A DNA stretch of 64,000 nucleotides from Serratia sp. FDAARGOS_506 (GTDB lineage: Bacteria; Pseudomonadota; Gammaproteobacteria; Enterobacterales; Enterobacteriaceae), in NCBI RefSeq assembly GCF_003812745.1, contig NZ_CP033831.1:1550001-1614000 (forward strand), read 5' to 3'. The notes beneath the pieces were generated by a model, which worked only from the letters and a program-made list of their open reading frames with translations, was not told the DNA's origin and searched no databases. Positions 47,189-58,971 of the stretch are shown one piece after another. The position numbers and the translations under genes are program-made. How positions within the stretch are numbered: the first letter of the stretch is position 1; each line of letters starts with the position of its first letter.

Positions 47189-48355
47189 ATGAAAGTGAAT
47201 TATCCCTTGTTAGCGCTGGCGGTGGGGGCGTTCGGCATTGGCACCACCGAATTCTCACCCATGGGCTTGCTGCCGACCATCGCCAAAGGGGTGGATGTCT
47301 CCATTCCGATGGCCGGCATGTTGATCAGCGCTTACGCCGTCGGCGTGATGGTCGGCGCGCCGCTGATGACGCTGCTGCTGTCTCACCGGGCGCGCAGAAG
47401 CGCGCTGATTTTCCTGATGGCGATTTTTACCCTGGGCAACGTGCTGTCGGCAATTGCACCTGACTACACCACCCTGATGCTGTCGCGCATCATCACCAGC
47501 CTGAACCACGGCGCGTTCTTTGGCCTTGGATCGGTGGTGGCCGCCAGCGTGGTGCCGAAGGAGAAACAGGCCAGCGCCGTGGCGACCATGTTTATGGGGC
47601 TGACCATCGCCAATATCGGCGGAGTGCCCGCCGCCACCTGGCTGGGTGAAACCATCGGCTGGCGCATGTCGTTCTTGGCGACGGCTGGGCTGGGCGTGAT
47701 CGCCATGCTGGGGCTGTGGTTCTCGTTGCCGCAAGGCAGCGCCGGGGCACGCCCTGACGTCAAGCGCGAGCTGTCGGTGCTGGTGCGGCCGCAGGTGCTG
47801 ACCGCGCTGCTGACTACCGTGCTGGGGGCGGGCGCGATGTTCACGCTCTATACCTATATTTCGCCGGTATTGCAGCACATCACCGAGGCGACGCCGCTGT
47901 TCGTGACGACCATGCTGGTGTTGATCGGCGTCGGTTTCTCCATCGGCAACTACCTCGGCGGCAAGTTCGCTGACCGTTCCGAGAGCGCGACGCTGAAGGG
48001 CTTCTTGTTGCTGCTGGTAGCCATCATGCTGCTGATCCCGCTGCTGGCGCGCAGTGACATCGGCGCTGCGGTGAGCATGGTGATTTGGGGCGCGGCGACC
48101 TTTGCCGTGGTGCCGCCGCTGCAGATGCGCGTGATGCGCGTGGCCAGCGAAGCGCCGGGGCTGTCGTCCTCGGTCAACATCGGCGCTTTCAACCTGGGCA
48201 ACGCGCTGGGCGCCGCCGCCGGTGGCGCGGTGGTCTCCGCCGGGTTGGGCTACAGCTTCGTGCCGGTAATGGGGGCGATTATCGCCGGCTTGGCGCTGCT
48301 GTTGGTGTTGTTCACCAGCCGCAGCGCGGCCAAAGTCGTGTACGCCAACGGCTAA
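47189..48355 (+). CDS. ydhP: MFS transporter YdhP
   Basis: Twelve-helix transporter of 388 residues, highly similar to E. coli YdhP from the first residue (MKVNYPLLALAVGAFGIGTT). Motifs include LLLSHRARRSALIFLMAIFT and GGVPAATWLGETIGWRMSF. It belongs to the arabinose-efflux/AraJ group of exporters; the substrate is unknown. The longer frame starting at 47126 adds 21 residues with no match. Confidence 0.9.
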   Translation: MKVNYPLLALAVGAFGIGTTEFSPMGLLPTIAKGVDVSIPMAGMLISAYAVGVMVGAPLMTLLLSHRARRSALIFLMAIFTLGNVLSAIAPDYTTLMLSRIITSLNHGAFFGLGSVVAASVVPKEKQASAVATMFMGLTIANIGGVPAATWLGETIGWRMSFLATAGLGVIAMLGLWFSLPQGSAGARPDVKRELSVLVRPQVLTALLTTVLGAGAMFTLYTYISPVLQHITEATPLFVTTMLVLIGVGFSIGNYLGGKFADRSESATLKGFLLLLVAIMLLIPLLARSDIGAAVSMVIWGAATFAVVPPLQMRVMRVASEAPGLSSSVNIGAFNLGNALGAAAGGAVVSAGLGYSFVPVMGAIIAGLALLLVLFTSRSAAKVVYANG

Positions 48356-48387
48356 ATGCGCGGGTGCGGCGGGCCAGCTCGCCGCCT

Positions 48388-49161
48388 CTACTCAAAGCCG
48401 AGCAGGCTGAACGCATCGTCCTGCGGGGCGTAACCCAGCAGGCGACGGGTTTCTTCCAGCGATAAACGCGTGTAGCGGTTATTGGAAACTCCGTGCACCA
48501 CCGCATATTGCACCCCTTCGACGCGAATGCAGCGCTCCAGCAGATCGGCGGCGTCGCGATGGCTGAGAAACGCGCTCATATCGCGGGCGCTGAGCCGATC
48601 CCCTGGGCTCAGGCTGGTGAAGTTGGCGATGCGCACCGACAGGGCGGAAAGCCCTTCCTGATGGGCGAAGTAGGCGGCGATGCCTTCGCCGAAGGCTTTG
48701 CTGGCGCCGTACAGGTTTTTCGGTTTCGGCGCGTCATCCGGGCGGATTTGATAGTCGAGCGGATAGCCTTCCACCGCCTGCGCGCTGCTGGCGAACACCA
48801 CCCGGCGACAGCCGGCGTCTTTCGCCGCGCGGAAGATATTGAAGGTGCCGAGAATGTTGTTGTCCATCAACGAGCCGCAGAAGTCGGCGTCGGGGGAGGG
48901 ATCGGCCGCCAGGTGCAACACGGTGTCGATATTGGCGCAGGCCGCCCGGCAGGCGTCGAGATCGGCGATGTTGAAGCTGATGACTTCGTCGCCGGACTGC
49001 AGATCGCTCAGTAGGTTGATGTCTCGTTCCGCCAGGCGCAGTGCGTAGCGATCGCCCATTGCCTGACGAAACGCCGTGGCTACCCGGCCGCCGGCGCCGG
49101 TGATCAGAATCCGTCCCAATTCAGTCCGCAACGTCATGGTCGCTGTCATCCCTACAATCAT
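48388..49161 (-). CDS. NAD(P)-dependent epimerase/dehydrogenase
   Basis: Short-chain-type extended reductase, 257 residues. N-terminal Rossmann motif ILITGAGGRVATAFRQA, the catalytic YGASK at about residue 150, and VVFASSAQAVEGYP. The small size resembles uronate dehydrogenases and related sugar oxidoreductases; the substrate is unknown. The start is ambiguous among ATGs at 49161, 49146 and 49137. It is convergent with ydhP. Confidence 0.82.
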   Translation of the reverse strand: MIVGMTATMTLRTELGRILITGAGGRVATAFRQAMGDRYALRLAERDINLLSDLQSGDEVISFNIADLDACRAACANIDTVLHLAADPSPDADFCGSLMDNNILGTFNIFRAAKDAGCRRVVFASSAQAVEGYPLDYQIRPDDAPKPKNLYGASKAFGEGIAAYFAHQEGLSALSVRIANFTSLSPGDRLSARDMSAFLSHRDAADLLERCIRVEGVQYAVVHGVSNNRYTRLSLEETRRLLGYAPQDDAFSLLGFE

Positions 49162-49630
49162 TAGGTGTTGACCAGTAATAATCGCCAGCGTGACTTTTGT
49201 CCAGTTGTTTTAATTAGTAATGCTGATGTTTCTATCGCCATCTTCAATTGCGCACGGTGATTTTTGCGCGGGTGAATATCGTGGAATGTTAACGATATCC
49301 CATCAGGTTTGGCGATTTATTTGCTTTATGGCTTGCGGGTTGTGGCTCGGTAACGGTGATTGGCAGTGGGTAAATGAGCGCTTTGCTTTAGCTTAATAGT
49401 GAATTATTAGGTTAGTTAATCTTATGTTTTTTGCGTGGCGCGATACTCTCCCGCTCCTCTCTTTCGCCTGCGCGATATATCACCGCAGCGGCAAAGCCGA
49501 TAGAGGGTAACAGGCTTTATCTGGTGCCTCCGGATGGTTTTGCCCGTCGGATCACAGTTCGACAATTTGCCGGCACAAAGCCTTGCCCCGACAAAATCCG
49601 CGGTGTTAACGTCATAACTCAACCGATTTA
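49162..49630. other. Gene-free stretch before the bgl leader
   Basis: The first 250 bp are AT-rich and hold no credible coding frame. This stretch must contain the promoters of the epimerase gene (minus strand) and the bgl operon (plus strand), but no clear -35/-10 pair stood out. There is no bglG-like antiterminator gene here. A 66-codon frame at 49431-49631 has no family resemblance and is not counted. Confidence 0.7.
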
Positions 49631-49653
49631 GGGTTGTTACTGCTACGGCAGGC

Positions 49654-49659
<6 letters not shown>
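49631..49659 (+). promoter_or_regulatory. RAT site for a BglG/LicT-type antiterminator
   Basis: The 29-nt sequence begins GGGTTGTTACTG and ends GCAGGCAAAACC, nearly identical to the ribonucleic antiterminator of E. coli bgl. It overlaps the 5' arm of the terminator that follows, so binding of a BglG-type protein would prevent the terminator from folding and switch on bglF-bglB. Confidence 0.9.
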
Positions 49660-53073
<3,414 letters not shown>

Positions 53074-53080
53074 CCTCTAA

Positions 53081-53101
53081 GCCCGGCGGCAAGCGCCGGG
53101 C
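53081..53101 (+). terminator. Hairpin between bglB and the porin gene
   Basis: An 8-bp perfect stem (GCCCGGCG / CGCCGGGC) with a 5-nt loop, followed by GTTAACC with few U. It probably lowers expression of the porin relative to bglFB or protects the mRNA end rather than terminating fully. Confidence 0.55.
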
Positions 53102-53197
53102 GTTAACCTAACCTTATTCGCTGCTGTTCATGATGGGAAATTCTCTCCCAGGGAATGCTGTTGCCCGCAGTCAGCCGTTATGCGGAGAAATATAATA

Positions 53198-54595
53198 ATG
53201 ATGAAAAGCTTATTACCTCGTTCCATGACCCTGGCGGCGCTGGCGCTGCTCTGTAGCCAGGCACAGGCGGAAACGCTGCAAACCGGCAAGGACGTCGAAG
53301 CCCCCACCGCCAAATGGGAAGGGGTGGCGCTCGGCTTTGAGCCGCCGCAGCCCGGGCTGTTAGGGGATATGCTGGGGATCAGGCCGATCCTGGAGGATCA
53401 CGGCTTCCACTATAATCTCGGCTACCTCAGCCAGCTGTCGTATAACGCCGGCGGTGGTTATAACCACGATAAACAGGCGTCGTACATCGACCAATTCTCG
53501 CTGACCTTCAGCCAGGACTTGCAGGCGCTGACCGGCATTCCGGACGCGGCGATCGAAGGCAATATCGTCAACCGCAACCATGACAACAACCTGACCCGCG
53601 ATCGCTTGCAGGATCCGCGCGTCGGCCTGACCGATCTGTCGCAGGAGAGTTTTGGCGGGCAGTCGATTACCCGCCTGGGCTGGTTGACCTTCAGCCGTTC
53701 CTTCCTCGACAGCCGGCTGCAGTGGCGCATCGGCATGATGAACAAGGTGCAGGATTTCGATCAGATCATCCCCTGCGATTTTCAGACGCTGACGCTGTGC
53801 GGCGGCAAGTCTGCCAACTCGTTGACCTGGTACAACTGGAACGTGCATTACTGGGGCACCACGCTGCAATACAAGCTGACCGACGGCCTGACGCTCAAGG
53901 GCGGCGTGATGGAGCAGAACCCGAGCGCCCCCAGCCGCAGCCACGCCTGGAGCTGGTCCACCAAGGGCAGCAAAGGCTTCCTGTTGCCGATGGAGCTGGA
54001 GCTGAAAACCCATGCCGTCAACCAGCTGCCGGGGGTGTATAACCTGGGCGTGCTGTTCACCAACGCGCGCCAGAGCGATCTCTATGAAGGAGTATCCGGC
54101 GGGCCGGGTGCCAGCGATCCGCAGGGTTATCGCAGCCACGATCGCACCTGGTTCCTGTATACCGGCTTCAACCAGCAGGTAACGCGCCATGCGGACGACG
54201 TCAACCGCGGTCTGAGCGTGTTTTACAGCCTGGGGCTGGGAGATCAGCGCAGCAACTACCTGCACTGGTCCACTTCGACCGGCATTCGCTATCGCGGGCT
54301 GTTCGATGCGCGGCCGGACGACTGGCTGGGGCTCGGCGTCTCGGTGGTGAAGCTGAGTGACCGCTACAAAGACAATCAGCGTTATCTCAACCAGATGAGC
54401 GGCATCAGCGATTATCACGATCCGAACTACCGGCCGGTGCCGGGCCATTCGGTGACGGCGGAGCTCTATTACCGCGTTAACGTCACGCCGTGGCTGCAGC
54501 TGCAGCCGGGCCTGCAGTACTGGCATCACCCGGCGGGCGTCAGTGAGACGCAGGACGCCTGGGTGACGGCGTTGAAAACGGTGGTGACCTTCTGA
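53198..54595 (+). CDS. OprB-family carbohydrate-selective porin
   Basis: Outer-membrane porin of 465 residues with a signal peptide cleaved after SQAQA (about residue 24). GFHYNLGYLSQLSYN and repeated beta-strand pattern, plus a C-terminal aromatic ending VVTF, fit the OprB family, not the LamB-like BglH found in the E. coli bgl operon. It likely lets beta-glucosides into the periplasm. Start is ATG 53198 or 53201; GGAG lies upstream. Confidence 0.87.
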   Translation: MMKSLLPRSMTLAALALLCSQAQAETLQTGKDVEAPTAKWEGVALGFEPPQPGLLGDMLGIRPILEDHGFHYNLGYLSQLSYNAGGGYNHDKQASYIDQFSLTFSQDLQALTGIPDAAIEGNIVNRNHDNNLTRDRLQDPRVGLTDLSQESFGGQSITRLGWLTFSRSFLDSRLQWRIGMMNKVQDFDQIIPCDFQTLTLCGGKSANSLTWYNWNVHYWGTTLQYKLTDGLTLKGGVMEQNPSAPSRSHAWSWSTKGSKGFLLPMELELKTHAVNQLPGVYNLGVLFTNARQSDLYEGVSGGPGASDPQGYRSHDRTWFLYTGFNQQVTRHADDVNRGLSVFYSLGLGDQRSNYLHWSTSTGIRYRGLFDARPDDWLGLGVSVVKLSDRYKDNQRYLNQMSGISDYHDPNYRPVPGHSVTAELYYRVNVTPWLQLQPGLQYWHHPAGVSETQDAWVTALKTVVTF

Positions 54596-54596
54596 A

Positions 54597-55196
54597 TCAG
54601 GCCGCGTCGCTCTCGCGGTAGCGCCGGCGGGCGTGTTCGAACCAGCTGGCGGGGACGTTGTGCGGCGGCTGTTGCAACCTGAGCAGCCCCTGTTCAACGA
54701 TATGGCTGGCCTGGCGCCACAGCGTCGGGTCGCCTTCGGTCAGCACCTCCAGCAGGCGCTGTTTCTCGATCAGGTAGGTCTGGGCGAAGTGGCTGTCGTA
54801 GTCCAGCAGCGAGCGGGTGTTGTCGATCAGATCCGCCAGCTTGATGGTTTTGGCCTGCGGCGACGCGCCGGCGCTGTGGCGCCGATCGCGGTTTTTACGC
54901 TCGAAGCGGTTGCCGTCCTCGGCGTGGCTGACGTTGGTTAGCATCCGCACCAGCTCTGCCACCTTCGGCCCGAAATGGCTGTCGATATCGCCGAGGGTGG
55001 TGGGCGTGTCTTCCACCGTGTCATGCAGCCAGGCGGCCGCCAGCATCTCTTCGGTGTGCGGTACGCTGCGCACCAGCTCCATCACCGCCTGCGGGTGGAC
55101 AATATAGGGGTCGTTGGTGTATTTGCGGCGCTGATCGATGGCAGCATGCGCCTTGGTGGCGTAGCGGCGCGCGCGTTCTTCAAGCGTGTTCGTCAT
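54597..55196 (-). CDS. Stand-alone (p)ppGpp hydrolase-like HD protein
   Basis: 199-residue HD-domain protein without a synthetase domain. The motif AAWLHDTVEDTPTT is the signature of SpoT/MESH1 hydrolases, and KYTNDPYIVHPQAV and KLADLIDNTRSL supply other metal and nucleotide contacts. By analogy with small alarmone hydrolases it may degrade (p)ppGpp, or NADPH as reported for MESH1; not proven here. It is convergent with the porin, 1 bp apart. Confidence 0.82.
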   Translation of the reverse strand: MTNTLEERARRYATKAHAAIDQRRKYTNDPYIVHPQAVMELVRSVPHTEEMLAAAWLHDTVEDTPTTLGDIDSHFGPKVAELVRMLTNVSHAEDGNRFERKNRDRRHSAGASPQAKTIKLADLIDNTRSLLDYDSHFAQTYLIEKQRLLEVLTEGDPTLWRQASHIVEQGLLRLQQPPHNVPASWFEHARRRYRESDAA

Positions 55197-55258
55197 TTCC
55201 TTTCCCTCCGAGCATCCTCTGCATGAAAAAATGTAGCATACCTCACAAGAAATAGCTT

Positions 55259-55273
55259 GCGATTACATCGTGC
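55259..55273 (+). promoter_or_regulatory. OhrR operator at ohrR, inside its promoter
   Basis: GCGATTACATCGTGC matches the reverse complement of the site upstream of ohr at 14 of 15 positions. It sits between a -35-like TTGCGA (55257-55262) and a -10-like TATATT (55280-55285) spaced 17 bp, so OhrR binding would block its own transcription. Confidence 0.75.
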
Positions 55274-55292
55274 GCTATCTATATTCACATGC

Positions 55293-55757
55293 ATGAAAAG
55301 CACCGAGACCGAACAACCCAAGGCGAAGAACCTGCTGCAGCTCGATCAGCAGCTTTGTTTCGCGCTGTATTCCGCCAACCTGGCGCTGCACAAAGTCTAT
55401 CGCAAGCTGTTGAGTCAGCTCGAACTCACCTACCCGCAATATCTGGTGATGATGGTGCTGTGGGAACGCGATCGGGTGACGGTATCGGATATCGGTGAGC
55501 GTCTGTTCCTCGATTCCGCCACGCTGACGCCGTTGCTGAAGCGGTTGGAAACCGCCGGTTTGCTGGTGCGTTATCGCGCCACCACCGACGAGCGGCAGGT
55601 GATCATCGCCCTGACCGAAGCCGGCCGCGCGCTGCGCGAGCGGGCGCAATCGGTGCCCGAAGCGGTGATGTGCGCCACCGACTGCAGCCTGGACGAGATC
55701 GTCTCGCTCAAACAGCAGCTGGAAAAGCTGCGCGGCAGCCTGATCGATCAGATTTGA
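55293..55757 (+). CDS. ohrR: Organic hydroperoxide sensor OhrR (MarR family)
   Basis: MarR-type repressor, 154 residues. The peroxide-sensing cysteine is Cys22 in [21 protein letters not shown], the position known in Xanthomonas OhrR, and the winged helix carries [26 protein letters not shown]. When Cys22 is oxidised by organic peroxides the repressor leaves DNA. No ribosome site is visible before ATG 55293, and the promoter -10 ends only 8 nt upstream, which could mean a leaderless mRNA. It precedes ohr on the same strand. Confidence 0.92.
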   Translation: MKSTETEQPKAKNLLQLDQQLCFALYSANLALHKVYRKLLSQLELTYPQYLVMMVLWERDRVTVSDIGERLFLDSATLTPLLKRLETAGLLVRYRATTDERQVIIALTEAGRALRERAQSVPEAVMCATDCSLDEIVSLKQQLEKLRGSLIDQI

Positions 55758-55827
55758 CCTACCGCCGCCGGACGCAAAAACGGCGCGGGTGGTCTACACT
55801 GGTTAATAAGTGTCAAAAATAAGTAGT

Positions 55828-55842
55828 GCACGATTTAATCGC
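55828..55842 (+). promoter_or_regulatory. OhrR operator upstream of ohr
   Basis: GCACGATTTAATCGC contains the palindrome CGATT-T-AATCG and is the mate of the ohrR site (55259-55273). It lies 76 bp upstream of the ohr start. Confidence 0.75.
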
Positions 55843-55917
55843 AAAAGATAAATATGTGACCGGCTTTACCTCGTGGAAGCCGTAGTCATCTCGCCAACCA
55901 GCAAGAAGGAATGAACG

Positions 55918-56343
55918 ATGTCTATTGAGAAAGTGGTTTACCGCGCTCACGCCACCGCAACCGGCGGCCGCGACGGCCGTGCGACCTCCTCCGACGGCGT
56001 GTTGGACGTGAAACTGGGCGTGCCGAAAGAGATGGGCGGCGCCGGCGGCGAAGTCACCAACCCTGAGCAGCTGTTCGCCGCCGGTTACTCGGCCTGCTTC
56101 CTCGGCGCGCTGAAGTTTGTTGCGGCAAAAGAAAAGGTCAAAATCCCGGCCGAAGCCAAGATCGACGGCACCGTCGGCATCGGTGAGATCCCGAACGGTT
56201 TCGGCATCGAAGTGCAGCTGGATATCTCGCTGCCGGGCATCGAGCGCAGCGTGGCGGAAGATCTGGTGAAAAAGGCGCACGTGGTGTGCCCATACTCCAA
56301 CGCCACCCGTGGCAATATCGACGTGACGTTGAACGTGAAATAA
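55918..56343 (+). CDS. ohr: Organic hydroperoxide resistance protein Ohr
   Basis: Thiol peroxidase of 141 residues that reduces organic hydroperoxides. The two catalytic cysteines are Cys60 (YSACFLGAL) and Cys124 ([10 protein letters not shown]), the same numbers as in studied Ohr proteins. AGAAGGA precedes the ATG. Induced when OhrR is oxidised; a clear terminator follows. Confidence 0.96.
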   Translation: MSIEKVVYRAHATATGGRDGRATSSDGVLDVKLGVPKEMGGAGGEVTNPEQLFAAGYSACFLGALKFVAAKEKVKIPAEAKIDGTVGIGEIPNGFGIEVQLDISLPGIERSVAEDLVKKAHVVCPYSNATRGNIDVTLNVK

Positions 56344-56366
56344 CGGTTTTCGCCGACGCTCTGGAA

Positions 56367-56397
56367 AAATGGAGGGGTTTCCCTCCATTTCTTGTTT
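56367..56397 (+). terminator. Terminator of ohr
   Basis: AAATGGAGGG (56367-56376) and CCCTCCATTT (56381-56390) form a 10-bp perfect stem with a GTTT loop, followed by a T-rich stretch. Confidence 0.85.
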
Positions 56398-56567
56398 TGT
56401 CCACCCGCCCATAGTTCACACAACAGGGTAAAAAAAACCTGTTTTGTGAGAATTCTCTTGATTGTTACCTGTAAAACCACGCTTATTGCCGGTTGGCTGA
56501 ACCAGCAGTCGCATTGACTGTCTGAAAAACTCAGAACTGCTATCGCCCTCCGGAGCCACCGCACTAC

Positions 56568-58262
56568 ATGAACAAAATAAAATCGCTATCACAGCAGAAT
56601 TTATCGTTATTGTTAGCGATCTATATCGGCATTTTTTTAAACCTGTCCGTTTTTTACCGCCGTTTTGACTCGCTTGCGCACGGCATTCAGGGGATTAAGC
56701 TTATTTCGGCGGTGACGGAAGTGATCGCCATCGTTTTATTCACTTTCTTTATCATGCGATTGGTGTCGCTCGGCGGCCGCCTGTTTTATCGCATCGTCGC
56801 TTCGCTGCTGGTGCTGATTTCGGTTGCCGCCAGCTACTACATGACGTTTTTCAACGTGGTCATCGGTTATGGCATCGTGGTGTCGGTGATGACCACCGAT
56901 ATCGACCTGTCGAAAGAAGTGGTTGGTCTGCACTTCGTGTTGTGGATGGCGGCGCTCAGCGCCTTGCCGCTACTGCTGATTTGGAAAAACAGCCTGCGTT
57001 ACACTTTGATCGAACAGCTGAAAACCCCCGGCCACCGCATCAAGCCACTGCTGGTGCTGTTGGCGGTAGTGGCGTTGGTCTGGCTGCCGCTGCGCATGCT
57101 GGACGACGAGCAGAGCGTGCAGGAGAAACTTGCCAACGTCGATCTGCCGAGCTACGGCGGCGTGGTGGCGCACTCTTATCTGCCGTCCAACTGGCTGTCG
57201 GCGCTGGGGCTGTTCGCCTATACCCGTTATGACGAAAGCCAGGATCAGAGCACGATGTTCGATCCGGGCAAACACTTCACCTATGTACCGCCAACGGATA
57301 TCGACGATACCTACGTGGTGTTCATCATTGGTGAGACCACGCGCTGGGATCACATGGGGATGCTGGGCTACGAGCGCGATACCACGCCGCGGCTGTCGAA
57401 AGAGAAGAACCTGGTGGCGTTCCGCGGCGAGTCGTGCGATACCGCCACCAAACTGTCGCTGCGCTGCATGTTCGTGCGTGAAGGCGGCACCGAGGATAAC
57501 CCGCAGCGCACGTTGAAAGAGCAGAACGTGTTCGCGGTGCTGAAAGAGCTGGGCTTCTCTTCCGAATTGTTCGCTATGCAGAGCGAGGTGTGGTTCTACA
57601 ACAACACCGAGGTGGACAACTATGCATTCCGCGAGATGATTGCATCCGAGAAGCGCAACGACGGCAAAGCGGTCGATGACATGCTGCTGGTGGACGAAAT
57701 GAAGGAATCGCTGGCGCGCTATCCGAAAGGCAAGCATCTGGTGATCCTGCACACCAAAGGCTCGCACTACCTGTACTCGCAGCGTTACCCGCGCAGCTAT
57801 GCGCGCTATCAGCCGGAGTGCATGGGGGTGGACGATTCCTGCACCAAGGCGCAGCTGATCAACGCGTTCGACAATACGGTGCTGTACACCGACAGCTTTA
57901 TCAGTAATGTGATCGATCAGGTGCGCGACAAGAAGGCCATCGTATTCTATGCCGCCGATCACGGCGAATCGATCGGCGAAAATACGCACCTGCACGGCAC
58001 GCCGCGCGAAATGGCGCCGCCGGAGCAGTTCCGCGTGCCGATGATGGTGTGGGCATCGGACAAATTCCTCGAAAACCCGCAGCACCTCAGCGCGTTTGAA
58101 CAGCTGCAGGCGCAGCAGCGCATCGGCAAAACGCATCGCCACGTCGAGCTGTTCGACACCCTCCTCGGTTGCCTCGGCTACACCTCGCCGAACGGCGGCA
58201 TCGTGGATAAAAACAACTGGTGCCATCTCCCACAGCATAAAACGGCGCCCGCTCGCCTGTAA
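56568..58262 (+). CDS. eptB: Kdo2-lipid A phosphoethanolamine transferase EptB
   Basis: Inner-membrane enzyme of 564 residues (E. coli 563) that adds phosphoethanolamine to the outer Kdo of lipopolysaccharide. Five N-terminal membrane helices (to about residue 180) precede a periplasmic sulfatase-fold domain with the metal site IGETTRWDHMG, the nucleophile Thr in SCDTATKLSLRC, and YAADHGES. The 224-bp gap before it contains only the ohr terminator and its promoter region. Such LPS changes can alter resistance to cationic peptides. Confidence 0.95.
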   Translation: MNKIKSLSQQNLSLLLAIYIGIFLNLSVFYRRFDSLAHGIQGIKLISAVTEVIAIVLFTFFIMRLVSLGGRLFYRIVASLLVLISVAASYYMTFFNVVIGYGIVVSVMTTDIDLSKEVVGLHFVLWMAALSALPLLLIWKNSLRYTLIEQLKTPGHRIKPLLVLLAVVALVWLPLRMLDDEQSVQEKLANVDLPSYGGVVAHSYLPSNWLSALGLFAYTRYDESQDQSTMFDPGKHFTYVPPTDIDDTYVVFIIGETTRWDHMGMLGYERDTTPRLSKEKNLVAFRGESCDTATKLSLRCMFVREGGTEDNPQRTLKEQNVFAVLKELGFSSELFAMQSEVWFYNNTEVDNYAFREMIASEKRNDGKAVDDMLLVDEMKESLARYPKGKHLVILHTKGSHYLYSQRYPRSYARYQPECMGVDDSCTKAQLINAFDNTVLYTDSFISNVIDQVRDKKAIVFYAADHGESIGENTHLHGTPREMAPPEQFRVPMMVWASDKFLENPQHLSAFEQLQAQQRIGKTHRHVELFDTLLGCLGYTSPNGGIVDKNNWCHLPQHKTAPARL

Positions 58263-58271
58263 TCCCTCCCG

Positions 58272-58292
58272 CCGGGTGCCTCGTGCACCCGG
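58272..58292 (+). terminator. Hairpin after eptB
   Basis: An 8-bp perfect stem (CCGGGTGC / GCACCCGG) with a 5-nt loop, 10 nt after the eptB stop. The following TAATTTC is only weakly U-rich. Confidence 0.6.
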
Positions 58293-58380
58293 TAATTTCA
58301 CCCAATACATTCTCTTCATCAATTATTCCGGTGTGTGCATAAGGTATACTTGCGCACTTCCCCTCTAACCGGAGATTTCC

Positions 58381-58971
58381 ATGACCCTGCGCGTGGCGTT
58401 TATCGACGATCATGACATTGTGCGCTCGGGCTTTGTGCAGCTGCTGTCGCTGGAGGCCGATATTCAGGTAGTGGGCGAGTTCAGCAGCGCGGCGCAGGCG
58501 CGCGCCGGCCTGCCGGGGCTGGAGGCGGAAATCTGCATCTGCGACATTTCGATGCCGGACGGCAGCGGGCTGGATCTGCTGGCGGACATTCCCTCCGGCA
58601 TCCGCGTGGTGATGCTGTCGATGCACGACAACCCGGCGCTGGTGGAAATGGCGCTGGAACGCGGCGCCAGCGGCTTCCTCTCCAAGCGCTGCAAGCCGGA
58701 AGATCTGATCACCGCAGTGCGCACCGTCGCCGGCGGCGGCGTCTACCTGATGCCGGAAATCGCGCAGCAGCTGGCGCGGGTGAAGGTGGATCCGCTGACC
58801 CGCCGCGAGCGCGAAATCGCGCTATTGCTGGCGCAGGGCCAGGAGGTGCGCGAGATCGCCACCGCCTTGGGGCTGTCGCCGAAGACGGTGCACGTGCATC
58901 GCGCCAACCTGTTCGCCAAGCTGGGCATCAACAATAACGTTGAGCTGGCCAGACGGATGTTGAACCTGTGA
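58381..58971 (+). CDS. uhpA: Response regulator UhpA
   Basis: NarL/FixJ-type response regulator, 196 residues. The phospho-acceptor is Asp55 in [11 protein letters not shown]; the C-terminal LuxR-type helix-turn-helix is [38 protein letters not shown]. In E. coli it is phosphorylated by UhpB and activates the glucose-6-phosphate transporter gene uhpT. Its stop overlaps the uhpB start by 4 nt. Confidence 0.95.
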   Translation: MTLRVAFIDDHDIVRSGFVQLLSLEADIQVVGEFSSAAQARAGLPGLEAEICICDISMPDGSGLDLLADIPSGIRVVMLSMHDNPALVEMALERGASGFLSKRCKPEDLITAVRTVAGGGVYLMPEIAQQLARVKVDPLTRREREIALLLAQGQEVREIATALGLSPKTVHVHRANLFAKLGINNNVELARRMLNL

